Of a DNA stretch of 64,000 nt, positions 19,803 through 29,534 are shown one piece after another. Numbering within the stretch: the first letter of the stretch is position 1; every line of letters begins with the position of its first letter. Source of the stretch: Apodemus sylvaticus (Eukaryota > Chordata > Mammalia > Rodentia > Muridae); assembly GCF_947179515.1 (NCBI RefSeq), contig NC_067481.1, positions 41,334,547 through 41,398,546 of the forward strand, written 5' to 3'. Below the pieces are notes generated by a model. That model was not told the DNA's origin and did no database searches. It worked only from the letters and a program-made list of their open reading frames with translations. The position numbers and the translations under genes were made by a program.

Positions 19803-20829
19803 TGTTAGGTTTAAACATTACAGTGCGGATTACGAGTGACCTGTCACCTCACTGATCTTTCTGCTTCTAAGAAGGGAGGGCAAGTGGCTGGGACTCCCTC
19901 TAGGGAAGCAGGGCACCTCCCTGTCTCCAGTATCTCTCTCCTAGTGGGCTTCAGGGATTAATAAGACCTTGGCAGAACCCCAGAGCCTCTCCAGGTTCCC
20001 TCCCCATACCTGCAATCCTCTGTTGTTCAACCTCCTTCCCAGACGGGGCTCCTCCTACAGATACTTGTGCCAATCCCAAGCCTGATGAATCTTTAATGAA
20101 TTCTGACTAAAGGCACTTAAAAAATCCACAAAGGAGGGAGAGGCAGGGAAGGAAGGTGAGATGATTCTGCCCGCATTCTTCTTCTTCTATCTGCTAACAA
20201 GGCCAGAGCCCTTGCATGTGACTAGCAGAGATAGGCAGGATCCAAAGCCCCAGGCCAAGGCGCTTGCCCTATAAAATATCCAGCTTTTCTGATAGAAGTG
20301 AGCAGACTCCAGAAGCAAACCAAAATGCATTAGAGGAAGAAGAGGCTGAAAGCATCACCTGAAACAGTCTCTTTGTGTTGAGGGAGTTCATATACTGGAT
20401 AAAGGTCATGTGCCCAATGTTGGGTTCAGTATGGCTAAGAAAAGACTAGAATTCAGTCCTTCTGGTTCTCCAGAAAGATGATCCTCTCCTTCCCACCCTG
20501 CAAGGCCCAGTTTTGCCATCTTCAGGATATGCAGGACCCAGGGAACAGCCTGCACATCAATCACCAAGACCTGGGAGGGCAGAGACCCAGGACATAGAAT
20601 AAAGAGGAAGCAGTTCAGCTCAGCTTTCAGTTTTCACTGAGGAGGATCACAAGTCAAACCCTTACCTACTCCATCCCTAAGGTTTCTGTGGCTAAACTGA
20701 CCTTCTCCATCTGCCAGAAACAGCTCTTTCAGCCAAGTGTGTCCTGGATATACTCAGTTCATGGTCCTTCCTCCCTGCTGATCACTGGAGAGATGAAGGG
20801 CTAGCGCACATCACTATGCTGGCTCTACC
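19803..20829. other. Unique non-coding sequence
   Basis: About 1 kb with no recognised repeat, notable for the absence of young SINEs. No exon could be supported. Confidence 0.5.
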
Positions 20830-20935
20830 CCAGGTGACCATGAATGAGTTAACTCTGTTCCAACTTCTTTCCTTACTTTCATGGGAGATGCTGAGAATTA
20901 AGTAAGACAAGATAGGCAAAGACAGAGCAAAGCTG
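20830..20935 (+). mobile_element. MIR-like SINE fragment
   Basis: aacttctttccttactttca then gctgagaattaagtaagaca resembles the right half of MIR on plus. Weak. Confidence 0.4.
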
Positions 20936-22072
20936 TTCTCTGCTTTTTCCTTCTAAACCTTGGGCTCCGGGTTTTAGGAAAGTTGGGCCATTCCCCCACA
21001 TTCTCTGCCCTTCTCTGCCAGTCTCGTCTTTGTTGCCCCTCCATTTTCTATCCCCTCAAAACTCCCCGGAATATGGAGGTAGGGAGCCTGGCACACAGCA
21101 TGACTTGGTGTCCACGCACAGCACACTGAGTGGGTGTGGGCTCTGGGTGCTGCCCTGGCAGGATCCCTGGTATCCAGGAACTGCAGGGTGAGCATCTTGG
21201 GATGATCTTTCCTGCATTTCCCTCCAGAGTGAAACCTTAGCTCATCTGCTTGCTGTGACCTCCCTCTAGGATGGAGCTTTTAACTCGCTTCCCATAATTC
21301 AGATTTCAGCTTCTGGAACAGCTTCTCCCTTTACCGGGGCATCTTGCTTTGGTTTCCAGGCACGTAAGATTCTTGAGACACATTTTTTGGTCTATTTCAA
21401 TCGCACATTCATAGGACTTGTAAACATAAAAGAGGCTGTAAACTGGGAGAGGCTGGCTAACAGTCTCAAAAACAACGCATTTTATATCAGCACCTGAAGG
21501 GGAGTCCCTAAAGCAGGCATCTGGGCTTGTGCCCACCTCCCACCCCCAAGTCTTCAGATCTAAGGGAAGAGTCTGATGTGCTTCGTGGGGTATCTGGCAG
21601 GCTATGGCGTGCAGTCTTGGAACCCTGCTGCATACGCAGATGTACATCAATAGTTTGAGTCCCGCCATACCTCTTGCTGGTGTGTCTACACCACTTACAC
21701 ACATTGCACAGTTTCTGTGAGGCCTGACTTCTGGGTACCTTTCTATCTGCCTCAAAGAGCTGAGATGCCTGCAGAATGACTGCAGTGAGCCCGACCCTGA
21801 CACATTCCTCCGTGTCTCTTCCAGTCACAGGAGAGAAAGCAGCAACTTCAAGAGGTAAAGTTACAGTCGCCAAAGAATGTTCCAGCAGCTGAGATCCTCA
21901 CCTGGATGTGGTTGACTGAAGTTCATGGTTCACTTCTTAGCCTAGCTTTACTGTAAATAATATATAATAATACTGTAAATAATAGGTTCCACTCATATTG
22001 TTACTGTTGGTGGTTACTCTTATTGTGGTAAAACACATTTGATTTTCAAATAGTTTCTTTTGAACAAGTTCC
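20936..22072. other. Unique non-coding sequence
   Basis: A long minus-strand frame at 21306-21803 (165 codons) and an overlapping one at 21508-21873 have no recognisable domain. AT-rich near 21940-22010. No repeat family recognised. Confidence 0.45.
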
Positions 22073-22103
<31 letters not shown>

Positions 22104-22240
22104 ACAAGCACGTGCTGGCAAGTGTATAGAGATCAGAAGACACCTTTCAACAATCAGTTCTCTCTTTGTGCCTTGTGCCATGTGGTTCAGTTAGGTAAGC
22201 TTTACTTCCTGATTTACCTTGGCAGCCCAACTTTGTATTA
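22073..22240 (-). mobile_element. B3/B4-related SINE with (TG)n tail
   Basis: (TG)n at 22074-22096, then agtgtatagagatcagaaga, caatcagttctctctttgtg, gccatgtggttcagttagg and tttacttcctgatttacctt. This order is an antisense rodent SINE of the B3/B4 group. Confidence 0.6.
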
Positions 22241-22335
22241 TTATTATTTATTATTATTTTGCAGTACCAAGGATTGAAACAAAGACCTTGTGTATACTAA
22301 ACAAATATTCTAGCATTAAGCCACACCCCAGACCA
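22238..22335 (-). mobile_element. ID SINE fragment with (TTA)n
   Basis: A short ttattattattta run is followed by agtaccaaggattgaaac, aaagaccttgtgtatac and attaagccacaccccag, an antisense ID element. Confidence 0.6.
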
Positions 22336-22339
22336 TGAA

Positions 22340-22600
22340 TCCCTTCTAAGTGAGCAATGTACAGCCATCACCATCATCCATCTCCAGAACTTTCTCATCT
22401 TCCTGAGGTGAAAGCCACGCCCATTTAACAAGGACTCCTCATCACATATAGGCCTGATTCTCGGGTGGCTCCCTTATTTTACTTCCTAGGATAGCCTCAA
22501 GGTTGAAACCTGGGTCAGCATTTCTTGCATTTTAAAAAACTCTGTGTATGGATGTACCACAGCGTGTTTTGGTGAAGGTGTGTTTTACTGCCTGTGATCG
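22340..22600 (-). mobile_element. Ancient L1M (LINE-1) fragment
   Basis: tgtacagccatcaccatcat, cttattttacttcctaggat, agcctcaaggttgaaacctg and tatggatgtaccacagcgtg match antisense mammalian L1M sequence in the expected order. Confidence 0.75.
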
Positions 22601-24896
22601 AGCTGGTCCACAGTAGGTTCCACTCATAGTATATTGTTACTCTTGGTGCTTACTGTTATTCAGTTGTCTGACTCTTGGAAGCATTTGCTACAAGACCCAG
22701 TTCTTCAATAATGTGAACAATAACAATGTCAAAGATTAACTGCACAGTAGACAGAGAAGTCTTTCTTTCTATTCCATCTCAATCTCTCTCTCACCTGGGA
22801 GGTCAGACTCTGCTCCCGGCATCTCTCCATCTTCTCAGTGCACATGTCTCCCTAGCTTCCTGAGTTTGTTGTGAGGACAGCCTAAGGCCTTTTCTGTAGT
22901 CTTTGTCTTTCAGTGACCAGTTGCCCTTAGGCATCTGGAAAGATGCTATGAGACCAAAGTTAGCAGGATGCAGGGTCAGAGGTCAGAAACCAGGTGCTCC
23001 CATGCAGCTGCTCCCAGACCACAGCCCCCAGCTTCACCACTGGCCCATTGAGCACATCCATGCTGGAAGTGCTTGGTGCTTCCTGTTGGAAATGCCAGGT
23101 ATTAGAAATGATCTTTTCAGATGTGACCCTCGGTTAGAAACCACTATCTTTGGGCTGGGGTGTTTTGGCTCTAGGCTGGTGCTGTTAGTGGGCTTGGGTT
23201 GCCATTTGGATGGGGTCGTTGGTTTACCATTCATCTGGAAGAGTTTGCAGCACCCTCTTCCATAGGAAGCAGACCAAGTACTTGATTCAGAGCCTTCCTA
23301 TTGCCCTTCCCTACTTAAGTTCATCTTTGCTCTGCTCAGGTATCCTGCCCTGTTCCCGACACTAAATATTAAGGTTAAAATTAGTACGGGAGATACAGGA
23401 AACACACCAGTGCCTTCAGCATCTCTTTGGGCAAATGCAAAGGAGAGATGAAACTTCCAGAGTTACAACTGGGAGATACTGGGGAGCTTTCTCGGTCTTT
23501 CAACAGTGTATTGGCCTGCTCCTCCTTATCCCCAAAGGTGCCTGCACAGCCAGCTCTTCTGGAGAGTCCTCCCTCATCCTCACAGTCAGAGAAGGTGCTT
23601 CCCCCATACCCCATCCCCCACCCACCAGGCATACTGTGGATCCCATGGTGCTTGGGATGGCGATCACTGATCATTTACCCTGTTGCTCATGGGTAGTTTG
23701 TTTGTTTTGGTTTTTTGAGAGGTGAAAAGTGATTGCTCTCTCAGGTAGATTGACTTGTTCATGTTACAAAGGTAGAGCTTAACCATAGGCTACAGTGTCT
23801 TCCCAAAACCATGCTATTTTTTTTTTTACCCTAAGAATCATATTTTGTTTAAGAACTCTGTGATGTCCTGTGAGGTCCAGTCCCCAGGTAAGGTCATGTC
23901 TGTTGTGTTGGTCTGGGGATCACTGAGGGATTTTTAAACATGACTGAAGTAAAGCTGTTGGTATGTGAATGAACTAAACATGACTGAAATAAGGCTGTGA
24001 CAGAATTCAGAGTTAAGTGAAGTGGCTCTTCTGTGTCTCTCTTGACCAGTTTTCCTTCAGGACTTAAAGCCAGGAGTCCTGGATAAAGTTCACGACAGTG
24101 TGCTATGTATGCTCTTACTAGAATAATCATGTCATTTTTAAATTAATAGTTTTTGGAAAAGGAAAAAAGTCAGTTAAAGTTCAATGGCTAGATCAAAATG
24201 GTCCTCCTAAACTTTGCTACTACAATGCCTCTGAATTCTGTGTGCCCAGGGACAGAAGCCAATAGACATAGGTGAAGTTCTCAAGTAATTTTTGCCAATT
24301 GACACAGGTTAAGATGTCCTGGTGCCCGTGGTTATCTGTTGGATGTGTCCTCAGGTCTGAGCCAGCTTCTTAGATACTAGTCAGTTCTTTCTAGTTGTTG
24401 CACATGTGTCCATTTTAATCACCCAGGGTTAAGTGTCCATCAACTGAGAATTATGGAGGACCTACTCCGTGCTCTGTGCTGTGTATATACTGCTTTCTGA
24501 AGGCACAATTCAGAATATTATAACCCTGTTGGAGGCGGATAGTGCCTGGAGCACCTGGAGCCATGGCTGCTAGCTTCTAAATGGAGACTAAAATTTTGAA
24601 TTTTTGAATAACTTGAAATTTACAAGTGTTGTGCAGAGAAGCACACACAGAGTCACCATCCATATCTCTAGCTCTAGGGAATTTTCTTTGGATGTGGGTG
24701 GCAAGGAAATTCTCTGAGGTCCCAGATCAGGATGGCTTCTGTATCTCGAGTGACACCTGTGTTTTCTCTTCCTGCAAACTCTAAGGATTTCTCCTTTTGC
24801 ATTGACTGCTAGGAAGCTCCCATGCAAATGCATGGCTGAATTCCAATCAAAGCCTCAGAAATCTCGGCAAATATTTTGAGTGCTAACTTGGGCACG
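22601..24896. other. Mostly unique sequence, 2.3 kb
   Basis: A possible MER5-like hAT end (cggttagaaaccactatctt) lies near 23130. A 24-bp direct repeat with two mismatches sits at 23935-23958 and 23975-23998. A patch near 24430-24500 looks like antisense MIR or L2. Overlapping frames at 23381-23725 on both strands have no recognisable content. Confidence 0.45.
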
Positions 24897-24899
24897 TTT

Positions 24900-25160
24900 T
24901 CATTTCCTCCCCGGACACCCTGTCCTCACATACATCCCTTTTCACTGTGAGCTCCACTGGCCTTCTCACATCATTTTTGGAGCAAGATGGGGGCGTCTGT
25001 GACTGGGTAACCAAAGAGATACTTCCTCTGTGTCCCCAAGGTGCCTGCTTCTATTTTAGCATTTGTCACAGTTGTTCTAATTGCTTGTTTACACATTTGA
25101 CTCCTCCACTGGGCCACCTGGTTTCCCTGCAGCTGGGCTCCTCTGCGTGACTGAGCACCC
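24900..25160 (+). mobile_element. L2 LINE fragment
   Basis: ttctattttagcatttgtca, cagttgttctaattgcttg, tttacacatttgactcctcc follow the L2 3' region that normally reads as cacttatcacactg and onward. The left boundary is uncertain. Confidence 0.6.
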
Positions 25161-25629
25161 CAGGGTGGGCTGCTGCATCCCCAACAGCCCACACCTGTCC
25201 TACATACTGGAACAGTGCATGGGCTCAGAGCCAGCTGCAGGGTTTCCCAGCATCTTGCCTGCCCTGATAGATAAATGTCATCCAGGGACCACACTGGGGC
25301 ATAGGCAGACAGGACAAGTCAGGATGGGAAGACCACAGGGAGCTAGAGAGCACCCTCAATCGGTAGAGGGGGGCTCTGGAACTGGAGGGGAAATGCCACC
25401 ATGCACTGTCCTGTCTCAATTATTTTTACTGGTTTTGTTCTTGGTCCCTTCCAAGCACCCTGTCTTTTTTTTTTCCCCCACTGTTCTGATTACTTTTTAT
25501 TGGCGCCGTATAGGTGACTTGGGTTTACCATAGAAAGAAAGTGGCAGGAGCCTGAGATTCACTGACCCAGGAGATTCTCTGCTATGGCATTCCTTTTGAA
25601 AAATATAGACTGATACCTGGCCAAGAACC
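25161..25629. other. Unique non-coding sequence
   Basis: The 150-codon frame 25081-25533 starts in L2 sequence and has no known domain. No other repeat seen. Confidence 0.45.
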
Positions 25630-25783
25630 CTGTCTTAATTGGGTTTTTTATTGCTTGGACACCATGACCAAGGCAACTCTTATAAAGCAAACATTTAATT
25701 GGGGGCTTGCTTACAGTTTCAGAGACAGTTATATGGTGGGTAGCATGGCAGCACACAGGCAAGCATGGTGTTAGATAAATAAC

Positions 25784-25843
<60 letters not shown>

Positions 25844-25985
25844 GAACCTGGCATGGGCTCTTGAAATCTCAAAGCCTAGTCACACAATTCCTTCAACAAG
25901 CCACACCTCCTAGCACCTCCCTGACAGCTCATCAGCTGGGGACTAAGCCTGTATATGAGCCTGTGGGGCAGCCTTGTTGTTCACC
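25630..25985 (-). mobile_element. Rodent ERVL-MaLR solo LTR with internal (GA)n
   Basis: Antisense order: ttgcttggacaccatgacca, aggcaactcttataaagc, atttaattgggggcttgctt, a pure (GA)n at 25785-25839, aaatctcaaagcctagtcac, aagccacacctcctagcac and catcagctggggactaag. The family normally carries a short GA run here; this copy has expanded it. Confidence 0.8.
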
Positions 25986-26015
25986 ACGCCTACTTTGCTA
26001 CTTGGACACTTGGAC

Positions 26016-26355
26016 GTGAATGATCACTCACCAGGGTCACAAGGATGTGAATGATCACCCACCAGGATCACAAGGATGTGAGTGATCACTCACCAGGATC
26101 ACAAGGATGTGAATGATCACTCACCAGGATCACAAGGATGTGAATGATCACTCACCAGGATCACAAGGACGTGAGTGATCACTCACCAGGATCACAAGGA
26201 CGTGAGTGATCACTCACCAGGGTCACAAGGATGTGAATGATCACTCACCAGGATCACAAGGATGTGAGTGATCACTCACCAGGGTCACAAGGATGTGAAT
26301 GATCACTCACCAGGGTCACAAGGATGTGAATGATCACTCACCAGGATCACAAGGG
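26016..26355. repeat. 31-bp minisatellite, about 11 copies
   Basis: Eleven head-to-tail units start at 26016 and step exactly 31 bp to 26326. Units differ at only a few positions: gtgaa or gtgag at positions 1-5, cactc or caccc in copy 2, caggg or cagga, and aaggat or aaggac. Each unit contains tgatca, and units with gtgag carry a perfect 16-bp palindrome. It lies just outside the MaLR LTR. Confidence 0.97.
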
Positions 26356-26436
26356 TATCTTTCCAGGGTGCTCACGGCTCACCTACCAGAGTTTGATTTG
26401 GAACATTCTCTTTACCACCCTCCCCAACTCATGAGG

Positions 26437-26509
26437 CTTAGAGAGAGAGGGATGGAGGGAAGGGAAGGGAAGGGAAGGGAGAGACAGAGAGACACAGAGA
26501 GAGAGAGAC

Positions 26510-26541
<32 letters not shown>

Positions 26542-26642
26542 GAGACAGAGAGAGACAAAGAGAGAGGAGACAGAGAGAGACAGAGAGAGAGGAGACAGAG
26601 AGAGACAGAGAAAGAGGAGACAGAGACAGACAGACAGACACA

Positions 26643-26700
<58 letters not shown>
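26437..26700. repeat. Purine-rich array: (GGGAA), (GAGACA), (CA)n and (GA)n
   Basis: Plus-strand purine bias over about 265 bp. It runs from GGGAA repeats (26458-26482) through GAGACAGAG words to (CA)n at 26636-26660 and pure (GA)n at 26661-26700. It creates several long, meaningless frames on both strands. Confidence 0.95.
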
Positions 26701-26702
<2 letters not shown>

Positions 26703-26704
26703 CT

Positions 26705-26830
26705 TTTCGATTGCTGGTAGAGCAAGCCTATAACCCCAGTTACTCAAGAGGCAGAAATGAAGGGATGTGTTTTCAAGGCTATCTTGGGAATCTTAGTGAA
26801 AGTCAAGTTTAGTCAAATTTAAAAATACTA
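26705..26830 (+). mobile_element. Diverged B1-related SINE
   Basis: agcaagcctataaccccag, ttactcaagaggcagaaatg and tcaaggctatcttgggaatc follow B1 in order but are strongly diverged. Confidence 0.55.
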
Positions 26831-26837
26831 AGAATGG

Positions 26838-26838
26838 T

Positions 26839-26869
<31 letters not shown>

Positions 26870-27010
26870 CGCGCACTCACGCGCATGCGCCATAGTGCAT
26901 ATATGGAGGGCAGAGGGTAACTTACGAGAGTTTGTTCTCTTCTCTCATAAGGGTCTGCTGGCTTAGCTACAAGCATCTTTTCCCGCAGACCCATCCTTTC
27001 GCCCACCCCC
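26838..27010 (-). mobile_element. B3/B4-related SINE with (TG)n tail
   Basis: (TG)n at 26838-26863 with a gagagcgcgcactcacgcgc segment, then gagggcagagggtaactt, gagtttgttctcttctctca and tggcttagctacaagcatct. Antisense orientation. Confidence 0.55.
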
Positions 27011-27028
27011 AGTCGTTTTATTTTTAAT

Positions 27029-27115
27029 GGGCTGGGGATGTAACTCAGTGGTAGAATATTTGCCTAGTATGTACAGGGCCCTGGGTAGAATCCACAGCGC
27101 CACAAAACAAACACA
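27029..27115 (+). mobile_element. ID SINE
   Basis: gggctggggatgtaactcag, tggtagaatatttgcctag, ggccctgggtagaatccaca then an A/C-rich tail. ID is tRNA-derived; this is not a tRNA gene. Confidence 0.85.
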
Positions 27116-27183
27116 CAAAACAAATCCCAACACACAGACACCCAATCAAAAAAAAGTGAATAAATAAACTCAATCAACCAACT

Positions 27184-27184
<1 letters not shown>

Positions 27185-27232
<48 letters not shown>
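27185..27232. repeat. (CA)n microsatellite
   Basis: Uninterrupted CA of about 46 bp. Confidence 0.98.
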
Positions 27233-27236
<4 letters not shown>

Positions 27237-27890
27237 CAAGGAAATGCTGAATCAGAAATACAAAGCAAGCTGCTTCTCTCTCTGTCTACAGAGTGAGAGG
27301 TCTGGGCTCTGGGAGAATCAAGGGAGCTGTAGGGGAGGATGTGTTTAGCAAGAGGCCATTTGCATAGTCCAGGCCATGCCCCAGTTCTCTGCCCCTGCCT
27401 TCCTGGAGCCAGGGAGAGAATTTGCTCCCATGGAAGAAAAAAGTAGGGGAAGGTAGGGATGAGTGAGAAGAAGCGGGCTTCAAAGGGGCCCAAGTAATTC
27501 TGCTGCAAGGTAGAGTGGCCCAACATGTCCAGAACAGGAACCATAAACCTAATGTCTTCAGAGACCAGGCTGCAAAAAGAGGACATCTTTAGGGGTATCT
27601 AACCTTTTAACATTGTACACAGTGTTTCCACTTACAGAATTCAGGCTTGAGAAGTGCTTAGGTGAGTTACAAAAAATGCTCCCCAAATAACCTCTTGATG
27701 TTAGATGCACTTCCTATGCATCCCTAGCCTTTCCCTGCCTCACACGGTTTACAGGTTGGACTGTAACATCCACTGGCTGCCCTGGAGACTGGGACTGTGA
27801 AGATGCCAGCTCTTCCAGGATTTTATTTCTCAAGAGAAGCTGGAAACTCAATGTTTATGTGAAATCCAGATTTGCACGTTGACAACTAAT
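27233..27890. other. Unique non-coding sequence
   Basis: No repeat recognised. The minus-strand frame 27182-27586 owes its C-terminus to the (CA)n array. Confidence 0.5.
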
Positions 27891-27894
27891 TCAA

Positions 27895-28306
27895 AAATTT
27901 AGAAGCTGTGTGCATACAATGTGTAGATTTTATTTGGATCCTGATTCAAACCACCAGTATTTTTAAAAAACACATTTTAGAGACAATTAGGGGAATTTAA
28001 ACACATACAAGATACACGACACTAATAAGGAGTGATGCCTCGTTTTGTTAGGGTGATAATGGTTTTGAGGCTGTTTTGTTAAAAAAAATCCTTCTCTGTT
28101 AGAGAGACATACTGAAGTATTTATGGGCGGAATAATGGGATGTCTAGATGTGCTTTAAAGTATTTCAGAAACAAAGAGATATGTGTCAGGGGACAGATGA
28201 CATGGGCTGACAAGGATGGTGACAGTTATTGGAGCTGGCAGGTGGGTGCACACAGGCTCATCATGCCTGTATCTTCTCTGGGGTGTACTTGCAAATGCCA
28301 TTAAAC
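27895..28306 (+). mobile_element. Ancient L1M 3' end
   Basis: Several L1M landmarks occur in order: tttatttggatcctgattca, gagacaattaggggaattta, gggtgataatggttttgagg, atactgaagtatttatggg, gggatgtctagatgtgcttt and agttattggagctggcagg. Non-coding 3' UTR portion only. Confidence 0.8.
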
Positions 28307-28446
28307 AATCAGGGCCCTGTTTGCACTGAGTGAAATCTTGCCAGTTATTGGGATCTTTTCTCCTCAGACCATCATTCTTTTGCCTCTAGCCTCACAGAAA
28401 TTTCAGAGCATCAGAGATATGAGAGACCTTGGAGAGAATGTAGTCA

Positions 28447-28680
28447 GGGTTTGGTCAACTTCTACCTGGGAGCCAAAGCTGGCATCTCACCTGTTTGTTT
28501 GATTGGTTGGTTTTGTATCAGTAAAGCTTTATTGACACAAAACCATGTGCCCTTGTCTATGGCTTATCTGGGAACAATAATAGCAGGGTGTAGTGACCCT
28601 TTAGAGGAGGAGTCTTATGACCCTAGAGCCAGATCAGTAGCCACCTCTAGTATGAGTTCCTTATGCCATACCTTCTAAGC
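28447..28680 (+). mobile_element. Ancient hAT-type DNA transposon fragment
   Basis: gggtttggtcaacttctacc, gggagccaaagctggca, agtaaagctttattgacaca and gtgcccttgtctatggctta match a widespread mammalian hAT (MER1-group) non-autonomous element. Exact family uncertain. Confidence 0.5.
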
Positions 28681-28970
28681 TTGGGAAGGTGGAAGGGGAA
28701 GAAAGCAGACCCTGCTGATAGAGGAGAGACCTGGGGAACAGACTGAAGGACACACAGGGAGCAGTAGGGCAAGATAGGATGCTTGAGGGGCTATGCCTGG
28801 GGCATGCTGGCATTCCAGGAGGTTTCAAGGACTGCTCTGACTAAGATGCAGGATGTAGCCAGGTAGCTCTCAAGTCCAAGCCTGGACACACCTGTACCTT
28901 GCTATCTCCTGAAAAAAAGAAAAGAATGACACAGAGTCCTTGTGGGGAGGACTGGAGGTGCTGACACAGT
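28681..28970. other. Unique non-coding sequence
   Basis: No repeat recognised. Confidence 0.45.
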
Positions 28971-28971
28971 G

Positions 28972-29001
28972 TATTAAGTACCCAGTAGTGGGTACTTAAT
29001 A
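28972..29001. repeat. Perfect 13-bp inverted repeat with 4-nt spacer
   Basis: tattaagtaccca at 28972-28984 and its exact reverse complement at 28989-29001, around gtag. Confidence 0.95.
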
Positions 29002-29137
29002 AATGACATATATTATGTTAGTATACCCCTGTGCTATCATCATTGAGATTTTTGCTCGTAAAGAGACAATGTTTCTAAACTTTACTGTTAACCTCAGAAA
29101 GATCCTCTTAATAAAAGGAGACAAATGCTGATTGTAG

Positions 29138-29330
29138 AGAATTCACACGACTTCGGATAAAGGCAAAACAAGATGTTTATTGATCTCCTAAGAGGAAGCA
29201 AAGAGGAAAGTGCACTCTTTGCACATATTTAAACAATCTGCCTCCACCTGAACAAAAAACTCACTGCTCAGGGCAGCTGCCAACCACGAGCAAAGTTTAC
29301 AGGAAGGCCTATTATGTAACAGCTCTCAAT
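29138..29330 (-). mobile_element. Possible degenerate rodent ERV LTR end
   Basis: On the minus strand the block reads gatcaataaacatcttgttt then tgcctttatccgaagtcgtg, the layout of a polyadenylation signal followed by R/U5 in rodent ERVK-type LTRs. No second LTR or internal region seen. Could also be unique sequence. Confidence 0.35.
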
Positions 29331-29534
29331 GTGGCTTCATTCCAGGGGCAGTAGGTGGAGTCTGGAAAGTATCACATTTGTCTATTACCTGTCACCAATA
29401 CCACTGATGCTTACAGGACTGGTCCAAAATTTACCTGATGTATTGATGCACAATAATCGAAAGCTAGGGTGGTTTCAGAGACAAATGCATTATCTACTTT
29501 TCCTGTTTCTGAGACAAAAATACCTTACTATCTA
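29331..29534. other. Unique non-coding sequence
   Basis: No repeat recognised up to the L1 5' junction. Confidence 0.45.

Noticed and set aside
21306..21873. Overlapping minus-strand frames of 165 and 121 codons
   Set aside because: No recognisable protein, no exon-like boundaries; stop-poor by chance.
26016..26355. CRISPR-like regular array
   Set aside because: Units are contiguous 31-bp tandem copies with no unique spacers, in a mammalian genome. It is a minisatellite.
26299..26747. Several 90-144 codon frames on both strands
   Set aside because: They translate the minisatellite and purine-rich arrays into Arg/Glu or Ser/Leu/Cys repeats.
27029..27115. tRNA-like sequence with A/B-box-like words (also the heads of the B2 and B4 copies)
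   Set aside because: These are tRNA-derived SINE heads with SINE tails; no cloverleaf was found that would make a working tRNA.
29138..29330. Complete endogenous retrovirus beside the possible LTR end
   Set aside because: No second LTR, primer-binding site or retroviral gene sequence is visible on either side.
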